Notes under the pieces: model-generated | What the model was told of the DNA's origin: nothing | What the model saw: only the letters and a program-made list of their open reading frames with translations | The model's database searches: none | Shown: in pieces, positions 15,423-24,479 of the stretch | Layout of the letters: each line of letters begins with the position of its first letter | How positions within the stretch are numbered: the first letter of the stretch is position 1 | Assembly: GCF_900115245.1 (NCBI RefSeq) | Contig: NZ_FOVT01000014.1 | Span: 1 to 64,000 of the forward strand | Reading direction: 5' to 3' | DNA length: 64,000 nucleotides | Source: Mesorhizobium sp. NFR06 | GTDB taxonomy: Bacteria > Pseudomonadota > Alphaproteobacteria > Rhizobiales > Rhizobiaceae | Program-made: the position numbers and the translations under genes

Positions 15423-16916
15423 ATGCGCCTCAAACGACTGTTTCTTGTTGCGGTTTGCGCGCTGGCCAGCTTCGCCGCGACACCAGCCGCAAGACAGGCC
15501 TGGGCCGAGGATGCCGCCAAGCCGGCCGATCCTGGCCTCTCCGACGTGCTGACCGATCTCTTGCATGGTGTCGAAGGCGAGAACGGCACGTCCGGGCCCG
15601 ACAAGCGCGTGCCGTTCGGCCGCGAGGAGGTGCAATTGTCCTTCGCGCCGCTGGTCAAGCAGACGGCGCCCGCTGTCGTCAACGTCTATGCCTCGCAGAC
15701 CGCCAAGGTGGTCTCGCCATTCGAAGGCGATCCCTTCTTCGAGGAGTTCTTCGGCCGCGCCCAGCCGCGCGCGCAGTCTTCGCTGGGCTCAGGTGTGCTG
15801 GTCGATCCGAGCGGCGTGATCGTCACCAACTACCACGTCATCAAGGATGCCGATGAGGTGAAGGTCGCGACCGCCGACGGACGTGAGTTCACATCAAAGG
15901 TCATGCTCAAGGACGAGACGCTCGACCTCGCCGTGCTCAAGATTTCGGCCGACAAGCCGTTCCCGGTGATCGCCATCGGCGATTCCGACGCGCTCGAGGT
16001 CGGCGATCTTGTGCTGGCTATCGGCAATCCGTTCGGTGTCGGCCAGACCACCACCAGCGGCATCGTTTCGGCTCTCGCGCGCAGTCACATCGGCGTTTCG
16101 GATTCGGGCTATTTCATCCAGACCGATGCCGCCATCAACCCCGGCAACTCCGGTGGCGCGCTGATCAACATGGGCGGCCAACTGGTCGGCATCAATACGG
16201 CGATATACAGCCGCAGCGGCGGCTCTATCGGCATCGGCTTCGCCATTCCCTCGAACATGGTGCGCGCCTTTGCCGACGCCGCCAAGGCCGGTCTCGACTT
16301 CTTCGAGCGGCCCTATGTCGGCGCCGAGTTCGAATTGGTGACCCCGCAGATCGCTGAATCGCTCGGCATGGAGAAGCCGACCGGCGCATTGGTGTCGTCC
16401 GTGGACGCCGCGGGACCTGCCGGCAAGGCGGGGCTGAAGGCGGGCGACGTCATCCTGTCGCTCAACAACACCCCGGTCGAAAGCATCGAGGCGCTCGACT
16501 ATCGCATGGCGACGCTGTCGATCGGCACCAAGGCGACCTTCGCCGTGCTGAGCAAGGGCCAGCAGGCAACGCTCGAAATCCCGCTGGAGCGCGCGCCCGA
16601 AGGCGCCAAGCCCAGCGAGGTGACCTTGCGTGGCCGTAGTCCCTTTTCCGGCGCCAAGGTAGCGGAACTGTCGCCTAGGCTTGCCCAGCGCCTTGGCCTT
16701 CGCACCGATCTCAAAGGCGTCACCGTGGTCGACATCAACCGCGATTCCCCGGCCGCCGATTTCGGCTTCCAGGCCGGCGATATCGTGCGCGAGGTGAACG
16801 GAACCACCATCGACACCGCGGCAACGCTGGCACAGGTCGCCCAGCAGGACACGCGCTGGTGGCGCTTTACCGTCGAGCGTGGCGGGCAGATACTGCGCCA
16901 GGTATTGCGTTATTGA
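15423..16916 (+). CDS. Periplasmic serine endoprotease, DegP/HtrA family
   Basis: 497 residues with a Sec signal peptide at 1-28 (MRLKRLFLVAVCALASFA, cleavage near AWA). The trypsin-like domain has the triad His138 (TNYHVI), Asp168 (TLDLAVL) and Ser243 (NPGNSGGAL). Two PDZ domains follow, at about 300-390 and 405-490. It should degrade or chaperone misfolded envelope proteins. GGAAGGATTCGAAA precedes the ATG. No sigma-E type promoter was recognised. rarA follows after 39 bp, probably cotranscribed. DegP and DegQ type cannot be separated from this sequence alone. Confidence 0.93.
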   Translation: MRLKRLFLVAVCALASFAATPAARQAWAEDAAKPADPGLSDVLTDLLHGVEGENGTSGPDKRVPFGREEVQLSFAPLVKQTAPAVVNVYASQTAKVVSPFEGDPFFEEFFGRAQPRAQSSLGSGVLVDPSGVIVTNYHVIKDADEVKVATADGREFTSKVMLKDETLDLAVLKISADKPFPVIAIGDSDALEVGDLVLAIGNPFGVGQTTTSGIVSALARSHIGVSDSGYFIQTDAAINPGNSGGALINMGGQLVGINTAIYSRSGGSIGIGFAIPSNMVRAFADAAKAGLDFFERPYVGAEFELVTPQIAESLGMEKPTGALVSSVDAAGPAGKAGLKAGDVILSLNNTPVESIEALDYRMATLSIGTKATFAVLSKGQQATLEIPLERAPEGAKPSEVTLRGRSPFSGAKVAELSPRLAQRLGLRTDLKGVTVVDINRDSPAADFGFQAGDIVREVNGTTIDTAATLAQVAQQDTRWWRFTVERGGQILRQVLRY

Positions 16917-16955
16917 GGCGATCCAAGGGATCGTCCTCCAGCTTCGAAGACGTGC

Positions 16956-18266
16956 ATGGCGGATCTCTTCAGCGCAGATGAACCGGAAAAGCCGTCGCCT
17001 GGCCGGCCGCTTGCCGACCGGCTGCGCCCGAAGAACCTCGGCGAGGTCGTCGGCCAGGAGCATCTGACCGGCCCCGACGGCGCCCTGACCAGACTGATTG
17101 AGTCCGGCTCGCTCGGCTCGATGATCTTCTGGGGCCCGCCCGGCACCGGCAAGACAACGGTGGCCCGGCTGCTGGCCGGCGAAACCAATCTCGCCTTCGA
17201 GCAGATATCGGCGGTGTTTTCCGGCGTCGCCGACCTCAAGAAGGTCTTCGAGACGGCCAAGCTGAGGCGCGCCAACGGCCGCCAGACATTGCTCTTCGTC
17301 GACGAGATCCATCGCTTCAACCGCGCCCAGCAGGATGGCTTCCTGCCCGTGATGGAAGACGGCACAGTGGTGTTGGTCGGCGCCACCACGGAGAACCCGT
17401 CCTTCGAGCTGAACGCGGCGCTTCTGTCCCGCGCCCGCGTGCTCGTGTTCCGTTCGCTGGGCGAAGAAAGCATCGCCAAGCTTCTGGCGCGCGCAGAAGA
17501 GACCGAGGGCAGGGCGCTGCCGCTCGATGAAGAGGCGCGCGCCATGCTCATCCGCATGGCCGATGGCGACGGCCGCGCCTCGCTGACGCTGGCCGAGGAA
17601 GTCTGGCGCGCCGCCAAAAAAGGCGAAGTGTTCGGCCCGGAAGGCCTGCAGCGCGTCATCCAGCGCCGCGCGCCGATCTACGACAAGGGCCAGGACGGCC
17701 ACTACAATCTGATCTCGGCGCTGCATAAATCAGTGCGCGGCTCCGATCCTGATGCCGCCCTCTATTACCTCGCCCGTATGTTCGATGCCGGCGAGGATCC
17801 GCTCTATCTCGGCCGCCGGCTGGTGCGCATGGCGGTGGAGGATATCGGGCTCGCCGATCCCCAAGCGCTTGTCGTCGCCAATGCGGCCAAGGACGCCTAT
17901 GACTATCTGGGCTCGCCAGAGGGCGAGCTCGCCTTCGCCCAGGCCGCCGTCTATCTCGCCACCGCGCCGAAATCGAATGCCGTCTACACGGCCTTCAAGG
18001 CTGCGACCGCGGCCGCCAAGGAGTTCGGCTCGCTGCTGCCGCCGAAGCATATCCTCAATGCGCCGACCAAGCTGATGAAAGAGGAGGATTACGGCGCCGG
18101 CTATCGTTACGACCATGACGAGCCGGATGCGTTTTCGGGCCAGGATTATTTTCCGGAAAAGATGGGCCGCCGCACTTTCTACGATCCGCCGGAGCGCGGT
18201 TTCGAGCGCGATATCCGCAAGCGGCTGGAATACTGGGCAAAGCTGCGCGGCGAACGGAACGGCTGA
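16956..18266 (+). CDS. rarA: Replication-associated recombination protein A (MgsA/RarA AAA ATPase)
   Basis: 436 residues. Walker A GPPGTGKT is at residues 60-67 and Walker B LLFVDEIHRF includes Asp116-Glu117. The opening LADRLRPKNLGEVVGQEHL and the C-terminal tetramerisation region with YGAGYRYDHDEPDAFSGQDYFPE are diagnostic of RarA. It acts at stalled replication forks with SSB. It starts 39 bp after the protease gene. Confidence 0.95.
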   Translation: MADLFSADEPEKPSPGRPLADRLRPKNLGEVVGQEHLTGPDGALTRLIESGSLGSMIFWGPPGTGKTTVARLLAGETNLAFEQISAVFSGVADLKKVFETAKLRRANGRQTLLFVDEIHRFNRAQQDGFLPVMEDGTVVLVGATTENPSFELNAALLSRARVLVFRSLGEESIAKLLARAEETEGRALPLDEEARAMLIRMADGDGRASLTLAEEVWRAAKKGEVFGPEGLQRVIQRRAPIYDKGQDGHYNLISALHKSVRGSDPDAALYYLARMFDAGEDPLYLGRRLVRMAVEDIGLADPQALVVANAAKDAYDYLGSPEGELAFAQAAVYLATAPKSNAVYTAFKAATAAAKEFGSLLPPKHILNAPTKLMKEEDYGAGYRYDHDEPDAFSGQDYFPEKMGRRTFYDPPERGFERDIRKRLEYWAKLRGERNG

Positions 18267-18395
18267 GTTGCGCGGCCCGGCCGTCGGCATATTTCGAAGC
18301 GAGATTTCACCGTGGGCTTCGAATCCCTGGTCGGCAATCCGATCCCACGCAAAGATGGGACAGGCTCGGCCTGCCGGCGGCGCACTGAGTTGAAG

Positions 18396-18412
18396 TGGAG
18401 TTGCATACTCCA
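18396..18412. other. Small inverted repeat in the 287-bp rarA downstream gap
   Basis: TGGAGT and ACTCCA flank TGCAT (18396-18412), about 140 bp before the next gene. It could be an operator. The remainder of the 18267-18553 gap has no clear promoter or RNA structure, although an open frame runs through part of it upstream of the next start. Confidence 0.3.
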
Positions 18413-18553
18413 AATATTTGGCTAGCCGGCCGCCGGAGCCGAGCGACCGGCATTGTGCCGGGAAACAAAAAATCCTATCAAGGCGCACGGCTGGCGGGGG
18501 TCAGTGCCGTGATTGGCTCATGGAAACAGGATCGCGCACCCGCGCGCAACGCA

Positions 18554-19381
18554 ATGACAAAGCAAACCGTCAAGACCCTTCGCAAGGCTGCGATTGCAGT
18601 CGTGGTTCTCGCGCTGGCCTTCTATTTCATCCCCATCCTGACGACGATCTGGGTCGTCTGTGGCTTGATCGACGTCATGCGCAACGACCAGAAGGACCGG
18701 AACCTTTTCGAGCGCTATTTCCTCGGCAACGGCCTGTTTACCTGGCTGCTTTCGCCGTTCAACCTGATCGTCGACCTGCTCTGCTACCGCAATCCCGGCG
18801 TGTGGAAGCCGGAGCAGTTTCCGGAGGATTATCAGCGCGAGATCAACGAGGTCTTGGGCGTCTTCAAGGCGCGCAAGGATGAGATCATCGCCGACATCGA
18901 CGCCAATTTCGGTGCCGGCCGGCGCGGCATGTACGTCTACCAGTGGTACGGCAAGCACAAGATCGACAACGTTCCCGAATTCAACAAGGATTACAAATAC
19001 ATCAAGACGATAGCTGTATCGGTTTTCAGCAAGCGCGAATCCACGTCCTGGCATTTCGGTCCGCTCCGGCTCAGCCTGCGCATCCTCTACAATCTGATTC
19101 CGGTGAAGGCGGAGATATTCGTTCAGTGCGGCAGCAAGAAGAACTACTGGTACGACAACCCGCTGTTCATCTTCGACGACACGCTGTTTCACCGCTCGGT
19201 CAACGAATATGACGGCCGTCGCTACTGTGTCTTCGTCGACATCATCCGTCCGTCCCCGTTCCCGAGGCTGATCGCTGGCCTTCTCGCGATCGTCTCGGTC
19301 AGCGTCGAACGCATCAATTCCGTCTTCTACAAGAACTGGAAGATGATCGGCTCGTCCAAGCCCAAGGCAGCCGCCAACTGA
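18554..19381 (+). CDS. Membrane-anchored aspartyl/asparaginyl beta-hydroxylase-like (LpxO-like) Fe(II)/2-oxoglutarate oxygenase
   Basis: 275 residues from the ATG at 18554 (MTKQTVKTLRKAAIAVV), chosen because the longer frame adds a non-conserved leader. There is a membrane segment at about 12-37 and a hydrophobic stretch at 60-78. The C-terminal half follows the beta-hydroxylase pattern: His167 in WHFGP, Arg176 in LRIL, then FDDT (207-210) leading to His213 and Asn217, Arg223, and VDIIRP ending at 233. The two histidines are 46 residues apart and the Arg is 10 after the second. By recollection this matches human AspH (His679, Arg688, His725, Arg735). LpxO, which hydroxylates lipid A acyl chains, belongs to this family and has the same N-terminal anchor. 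The substrate here is unknown. The residue matching AspH His690 is Leu178. Confidence 0.65.
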   Translation: MTKQTVKTLRKAAIAVVVLALAFYFIPILTTIWVVCGLIDVMRNDQKDRNLFERYFLGNGLFTWLLSPFNLIVDLLCYRNPGVWKPEQFPEDYQREINEVLGVFKARKDEIIADIDANFGAGRRGMYVYQWYGKHKIDNVPEFNKDYKYIKTIAVSVFSKRESTSWHFGPLRLSLRILYNLIPVKAEIFVQCGSKKNYWYDNPLFIFDDTLFHRSVNEYDGRRYCVFVDIIRPSPFPRLIAGLLAIVSVSVERINSVFYKNWKMIGSSKPKAAAN

Positions 19382-19497
19382 GGCATCCGCGGCGCAGCAA
19401 TGCTTTTTGGCGTGATCTTTGTACGGTTCTGGGTCTTTGGCTCGCAACCGGCCCGTCTTAGTGCTATGGCGCCGCTTTCAAATGGAAAAGCGTATCC

Positions 19498-20484
19498 ATG
19501 GCAGGTGTTGAACAGATCACGGTGGAGGCCGGCGAGGCGGGCATGCGGCTCGACCGCTGGTTCAAGGTCCATTTTCCGGGCCTTGGCTTTGGCCATCTGC
19601 AGAAGCTTCTGCGCTCCGGCCAGGTCCGCGTCGACGGCGGCAGGGTAAAGGCCGATACGCGCGTCGAGCCTGGTCAGACGGTGCGCATTCCGCCGCTCGA
19701 CGTCGACAAGAAAGGCGACGCTCCGCTCACCGGCCACTCGATCCGCAACCAGGGCGATGCCGACGTGCTCGCCAAGATGCTTTTGCACGAGGACCCGAAG
19801 GTCTTCGTCTTCAACAAGCCGGCGGGCTTGGCCGTGCAGGGCGGCTCGGGCGTCACGCGCAATGTCGACGACATGCTTGAGGCCTGGCGCAATCAGAAGG
19901 GCGAGAAGCCGCGCCTCGTTCACCGCCTCGACCGCGACACGTCAGGCGTGCTGGTCGTGGCCCGCACCCGTCTTGCCGCCATGAAGCTGTCGGAAGCGTT
20001 CCGGGCGCGCGAGACGAAGAAGACCTATTGGGCGCTGGTCAAGGGCGTGCCGCCGAAGCGCGAGGACAAGATCTCGACCTGGCTGATCAAGGAGGCGACG
20101 CCCGACGGCGACCGCGTGCGCGTGGCCGCGCATGGTGAAAAAGGCGCCGATCACGCCGTCTCCTACTACCGGGTCGTCGAGCAGGCGGCGCAGACGATGA
20201 CCTGGCTGGAGATGGAGCCCTATACCGGCCGCACCCACCAGCTTCGCGTCCATGCCGCCTATATCGGCTGCCCGATCATCGGCGACCCGAAATATTTCGA
20301 GGCCGACACCAATTGGGATTTTCCGGGCGGCATTCAAAACCGGCTGCACCTGCATGCCCGCCGCATCGTCATTCCACATCCCGACAAGGGCATCATCGAC
20401 GTGACCGCGCCGATCCCGCCGCATATGCGCCAGAGTTGGAACCTTATCGGCTTCGACGAGCAGGGCGCGGAGCACGACGGTTGA
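19498..20484 (+). CDS. RluA-family 23S rRNA pseudouridine synthase (RluC/RluD type)
   Basis: 328 residues. An N-terminal S4 RNA-binding domain (about 15-75, MRLDRWFKVHFPGLGFGHLQKLLRSGQVRV) is followed by the catalytic domain with VHRLDRDTSG, catalytic Asp145, and YTGRTHQLRVH near 240-250. The fold modifies uridines of 23S rRNA; RluC is the closest guess because of the S4 domain and length. The downstream transporter begins at a TTG overlapping its stop. Confidence 0.9.
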   Translation: MAGVEQITVEAGEAGMRLDRWFKVHFPGLGFGHLQKLLRSGQVRVDGGRVKADTRVEPGQTVRIPPLDVDKKGDAPLTGHSIRNQGDADVLAKMLLHEDPKVFVFNKPAGLAVQGGSGVTRNVDDMLEAWRNQKGEKPRLVHRLDRDTSGVLVVARTRLAAMKLSEAFRARETKKTYWALVKGVPPKREDKISTWLIKEATPDGDRVRVAAHGEKGADHAVSYYRVVEQAAQTMTWLEMEPYTGRTHQLRVHAAYIGCPIIGDPKYFEADTNWDFPGGIQNRLHLHARRIVIPHPDKGIIDVTAPIPPHMRQSWNLIGFDEQGAEHDG

Positions 20485-21401
20485 GCGGCTCCGCCGACAC
20501 CCTCGACCGCCGCGATGCGGTCGACCTGGCGGCGGCGGCGATCATGGTCGGCCTGACCTTCTCCTGGGGGCTGAACTACGTCGCGGCCAAGGTCTCCTAC
20601 GCCGGCTATGACCCGGTTTTCGTCTCGATCGCGCGTTCGATCATCGGCGGTTCCTGCGTGCTCGCCTGGTGCCGGCTGCGCGGCATCAAGCTGTTCGATG
20701 CGGACGGCACGCTAACCGCCGGCGTCGCCGTGGGTGTGCTCTTCGGCGTCGAATTCCTCTGTCTCTACATCGGGCTCGAATACACGACCGTTGCCCGCAA
20801 CACGCTCTTGGTCAACACCATGCCGTTCTGGGTGTTGATCGGCGGCCATTTCCTGCTCGGCGAACGCATCAATGCGCGCAAGCTCGGCGGTCTTGTTCTC
20901 GCCTTTTGCGGCCTGGTAGCGGTGTTCTTCGACGGCATCGTCGCCGGCAACGACGCCACGCTGATGGGCGATCTGCTCAGTCTCGGCTCCGGCGTTCTCT
21001 GGGCGATGACCAGCATCGTCATCAAGCGGTCGAAGCTGGTCGAGACGAGCGCCGAAAAACTGTTGCTGTATCAGCTTGCCGGCGCCGCCATTGTCGGAAT
21101 GCTGGTTATGCCTTTCGCCGGCCCGCCGATCCGAGCGGTTGCCACCTTGCCGACACTGGCGCTCATGTTTCAGTCTTTCTATATTGTGGCCTTCACCTAT
21201 GTGTTGTGGTTCTGGCTGCTCAGGCGCTATCCGGCGGCAAGCCTGTCCAGCTTCGCCTTCCTGTCGCCGGTGTTCGGTGTGCTGTGCGGCGCGGTGCTTT
21301 TGGGCGAGCCGCCGACACTGAGGATTTTCCTGGCGCTTGGCCTGATCGCGGCCGGGCTGATGATCGTCAACCGGCCGTCGCGCAAACAGGTCCCTGCATA
21401 A
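20481..21401 (+). CDS. DMT-superfamily (EamA) transporter
   Basis: 306 residues when started at TTG 20481, which overlaps the previous stop (TTGA). The alternative ATG at 20544 would cut into the first membrane helix (AAAAIMVGLTFSWGLNYVAAK). About ten hydrophobic segments form two EamA repeats, with the second-repeat motif around LSSFAFLSPVFGVLCGAVLLGEPP near the C terminus. These are inner-membrane metabolite exporters, and the substrate cannot be inferred. It is translationally coupled to the pseudouridine synthase gene and followed by the ATP12 gene after 10 bp. Confidence 0.88.
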   Translation: MSGSADTLDRRDAVDLAAAAIMVGLTFSWGLNYVAAKVSYAGYDPVFVSIARSIIGGSCVLAWCRLRGIKLFDADGTLTAGVAVGVLFGVEFLCLYIGLEYTTVARNTLLVNTMPFWVLIGGHFLLGERINARKLGGLVLAFCGLVAVFFDGIVAGNDATLMGDLLSLGSGVLWAMTSIVIKRSKLVETSAEKLLLYQLAGAAIVGMLVMPFAGPPIRAVATLPTLALMFQSFYIVAFTYVLWFWLLRRYPAASLSSFAFLSPVFGVLCGAVLLGEPPTLRIFLALGLIAAGLMIVNRPSRKQVPA

Positions 21402-21411
21402 GGAGTTCGAT

Positions 21412-22203
21412 ATGCGCGACATCCTCAACGACCTCGAAGCCGGAAAGCAGCTTTCCGATCCGGATCCCGTGCGCCGCGCACAGATCCAGATGAAGACGCC
21501 GCTGCCGAAGCGCTTCTACAAGACTGCTTCGGCTGTGCCGGTCGAAAATGGCTTTGCCGTGCATCTCGACGGCAGGCCGGTGCGCACGCCGGGCAAGGCC
21601 CTGATGGTGCTGCCGACCGAAAAGGCCGCCGAGCTGGTGGCCGATGAATTCAGGGCGCAGGGCGAGGTCATCGATCCCGTGACGATGCCGGTCATGCGGC
21701 TTGCCAACACCGCCATCGACGGCGTCGCCTCCGATCCGCAAGCGGTGCTGGAGGATGTCCTGCGCTTCGCCTCGTCCGATCTGCTCTGCTATCGGGCCGA
21801 CGCTCCGCTAGGCCTGGTCGACCGTCAGAACAAGCTATGGGATCCGGTGCTGGACTGGGCGCGCAGCCGCCTCGGCGCGCGCTTCAACCTCGCCGAAGGC
21901 GTCATCCATGTCGAGCAGCCGCGCGAAGCCATCGCCGTCCTCGGCGCGCATCTTGACCAGCGTTCCGAGCCGATGCGGCTGGCCGCCATCCATGTCATGA
22001 CGGCGCTGACCGGTTCGGCTCTGCTGGCGCTGGCTGTCGATTTCGGCGAGCTCGACGGCGAGGAAGCCTGGGCCGCCGGCCATGTCGACGAGGACTGGCA
22101 GATCGAGCACTGGGGCCAGGATGCAGAAGCCGTCGCGCGCCGCTCGGCCCGCAAACGCGACATGATGGCGGCGGTCAGCCTGCTCGAGGCGCTGCAGGCC
22201 TGA
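21412..22203 (+). CDS. ATP12-family F1-ATPase assembly chaperone
   Basis: 263 residues. LPKRFYKTASAVPVENGFAVHLDGRPVRTPGK, the EWRAQGE-like DEFRAQGEVIDP and MPVMRLANTAIDGV are ATP12 hallmarks. In mitochondria ATP12 binds the F1 alpha subunit before assembly. Alphaproteobacterial homologues are widespread and presumed to act likewise. AAGGAGTTCGAT precedes the ATG. It is the last gene of the rluA-eamA-atp12 run. Confidence 0.92.
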   Translation: MRDILNDLEAGKQLSDPDPVRRAQIQMKTPLPKRFYKTASAVPVENGFAVHLDGRPVRTPGKALMVLPTEKAAELVADEFRAQGEVIDPVTMPVMRLANTAIDGVASDPQAVLEDVLRFASSDLLCYRADAPLGLVDRQNKLWDPVLDWARSRLGARFNLAEGVIHVEQPREAIAVLGAHLDQRSEPMRLAAIHVMTALTGSALLALAVDFGELDGEEAWAAGHVDEDWQIEHWGQDAEAVARRSARKRDMMAAVSLLEALQA

Positions 22204-22507
22204 GCAATTCCAGGAATAGTGCGCAGTGGTCAGGCTCGGCGACCTCGCATCGACCTTCCGTCCGGAATTACGCGGAACAACCTGGGATGGATCATCGCCC
22301 ACCAGCGCTGAGCATCTCCAGGCGCCGCGCGGCTTTCGCACTGCACCTAATACCAAAGTCATAATCCCATCGTCGCGGTGCCTTTCGCCCGCCCTTTCTG
22401 TCATTTTTTCCGTCGTTGGCTGCGGTTTTCGAGTCCGCGTTCGCAGGAGCGCGGACAGTGGCGCGCGGCCATCGAGGACAGACGGGATCTCACGGGAGGA
22501 AATTTCA
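22204..22507. other. 304-bp gene-free stretch before the MFS transporter
   Basis: It holds no supported gene. An ATTCC-A-GGAAT palindrome lies at 22206-22216. An inverted repeat GTCCGCG/CGCGGAC (22433-22439, 22450-22456) encloses a 10-nt loop near the transporter start. A CATAAT hexamer in the middle has no convincing -35. The strong binding site GGGAGGA (22493-22499) marks the transporter start. Confidence 0.45.
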
Positions 22508-24397
22508 ATGGCAATGGCTTCAACCGCCGGCAGAACCAGCCGCGGCATGACGCGGGAGGAGAAGAAAGTCATCTTCGCCTCCTCGCTCGGCACCGTTTTC
22601 GAATGGTACGATTTCTATCTTTACGGCTCGCTGGCCGCGTTCATCGGCGCGACCTTCTTCAGCCCGACCATCCCCGAGGCAACCCGCAACATTTTCGCGC
22701 TGCTGGCCTTTGCCGCCGGCTTCCTCGTTCGCCCGTTCGGCGCGCTGGTGTTCGGCCGCATCGGCGACCTGGTCGGCCGCAAGTACACCTTCCTCGTCAC
22801 CATGACCATCATGGGTCTGTCGACCTTCCTGGTCGGCCTGCTGCCGGGCTATGCCAGCTTGGGCATCGCGGCGCCGGTGATCCTGATCGGGCTGCGCATG
22901 CTGCAGGGCCTTGCGCTCGGCGGCGAATATGGCGGTGCCGCTACCTATGTCGCCGAGCACGCGCCCGACGACCGCCGCGGTTATTACACGTCCTGGATCC
23001 AGACGACGGCGACGCTCGGCCTGTTCCTGTCGCTGATCGTGATCCTGATCGTCCAGGGTTCGCTGAGCAAGGAAACCTATGCTGCCTGGGGCTGGCGCAT
23101 TCCCTTCATAGTCTCGTTCGTGCTGCTCGGCATCTCGATCTGGATCCGGCTGTCGCTTTCGGAATCGCCGACTTTCCAGCGCATGAAGGATGAAGGCAAG
23201 GGCTCCAAGGCGCCACTGTCTGAAGCCTTCGGCCAGTGGAAGAATGCCAAGATCGCGCTTTTGGCGCTGCTCGGCCTCACCGCGGGCCAGGCCGTTATCT
23301 GGTACAACGGCCAGTTCTACGCGCTGTTCTTCCTGCAGAACGTGCTGAAGGTCGATCCGCAGTCGGTCAACATCATGATCGCCATCGCGCTCGCCGTCGG
23401 CTCGATCTTCTTCGTCGTGTTCGGCTGGCTGTCCGACAAGATCGGCCGCAAGCCGATCATCATGGCCGGCCTCGCTTTGGGAATCGTGTGCACCTTCCCG
23501 CTGTTCAAGGCACTGACCTGGGCCGCCAATCCGGCCCTGGCCACCGCCCAGCAGAACACGCGGGCGACGGTGACGGCGGCACCCGGCGACTGCAGGTTCC
23601 AGTTCAATCCGGTCGGCACGGCGAAATTCACCACATCCTGCGATATCGCGACCTCCTTCCTGACCAAGAATTCGGTGCCTTACGACGTCGTTTCGACGGC
23701 AGCACCTGGCACGGCGGCCACGGTCAAGATCGGCAACGAGACGGTGGAGTCCTACGACGCCGTCGCCGCCGGCGACCAAGCCAAGGCCAAGGAGGCCGTC
23801 TTCCAGAAGGCGGTCAACACGTCCTTGCGGGATGGCGGCTATCCGCTGAAGCGTGGAGCGGCCAAGGTGCCGGATCAGAAACTCGACGCTTTCATCGCGG
23901 CCAATCCGGAGTTGAAGCTCGACGCCGCAGCCATCCGTGGTGGCGAGAAGACGACGGTTCCGACAGACAAGGCGATCGCCGACAAGCTGCTGACCAAGGA
24001 CGAGGCGGCCGGCGCGCCCGAAGTCACCGTCTACAACATTCCGGGCGGCGGTCCGTTCGCCATGGTCGCCGATCCGGCAGCCATCAACTGGCCGCTGACG
24101 ATCGCCATATTGTTCATCCTGGTGGTGTTCGTGACCATGGTCTACGGACCGATCGCCGCGATCCTGGTCGAGATGTTCCCGACCCGCATTCGCTACACCG
24201 GCATGTCGCTGCCTTACCACATCGGCAACGGCTGGTTCGGCGGCCTGCTGCCGGCGACGGTGTTCGCGCTCAGCGCCTATAAGGGCGATATCTACTACGG
24301 CCTCTGGTATCCGGTGATCATCGCGGCGATGTCGCTCGTCATCGGCATGATATTCGTCAGGGACACCCTCGGTACTGACCTTCACGCCAAGCAGTAG
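22508..24397 (+). CDS. MHS-type MFS transporter with a large insertion
   Basis: 629 residues from the ATG at 22508 (MAMASTAGRTSRGMTREEKK), after GGGAGGAAATTTCA. Residues 20-340 form the first MHS part: GTVFEWYDFYLYG, RPFGALVFGRIGDLVGRKYTF, the GLRMLQGLALGGEYGGA motif of metabolite:H+ symporters, and DKIGRKP. Residues 530-629 give the last helices with VEMFPTRIRYTGMSLPYHIGNGWFGG. Between them, about 341-530 is a hydrophilic segment absent from typical 430-550-residue family members, with two cysteines (362 and 378). The family imports organic acids, proline/betaine or sugar acids; the substrate is not predictable. A terminator follows. Confidence 0.88.
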   Translation: MAMASTAGRTSRGMTREEKKVIFASSLGTVFEWYDFYLYGSLAAFIGATFFSPTIPEATRNIFALLAFAAGFLVRPFGALVFGRIGDLVGRKYTFLVTMTIMGLSTFLVGLLPGYASLGIAAPVILIGLRMLQGLALGGEYGGAATYVAEHAPDDRRGYYTSWIQTTATLGLFLSLIVILIVQGSLSKETYAAWGWRIPFIVSFVLLGISIWIRLSLSESPTFQRMKDEGKGSKAPLSEAFGQWKNAKIALLALLGLTAGQAVIWYNGQFYALFFLQNVLKVDPQSVNIMIAIALAVGSIFFVVFGWLSDKIGRKPIIMAGLALGIVCTFPLFKALTWAANPALATAQQNTRATVTAAPGDCRFQFNPVGTAKFTTSCDIATSFLTKNSVPYDVVSTAAPGTAATVKIGNETVESYDAVAAGDQAKAKEAVFQKAVNTSLRDGGYPLKRGAAKVPDQKLDAFIAANPELKLDAAAIRGGEKTTVPTDKAIADKLLTKDEAAGAPEVTVYNIPGGGPFAMVADPAAINWPLTIAILFILVVFVTMVYGPIAAILVEMFPTRIRYTGMSLPYHIGNGWFGGLLPATVFALSAYKGDIYYGLWYPVIIAAMSLVIGMIFVRDTLGTDLHAKQ

Positions 24398-24420
24398 CCG
24401 ATCGACCCTCTGCAAACACA

Positions 24421-24453
24421 AGCCCGGCGTGAGCGATCACGCCGGGCTTTTTC
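24421..24453 (+). terminator. Intrinsic terminator after the MFS transporter
   Basis: AGCCCGGCGT (24421-24430) and ACGCCGGGCT (24439-24448) form a perfect 10-bp stem with an 8-nt loop, then TTTTTC. On the minus strand it may also serve the convergent small gene, whose stop is at 24480. Confidence 0.92.
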
Positions 24454-24479
24454 ATTGTCGAAACCTGAAAGAGGGGAGG

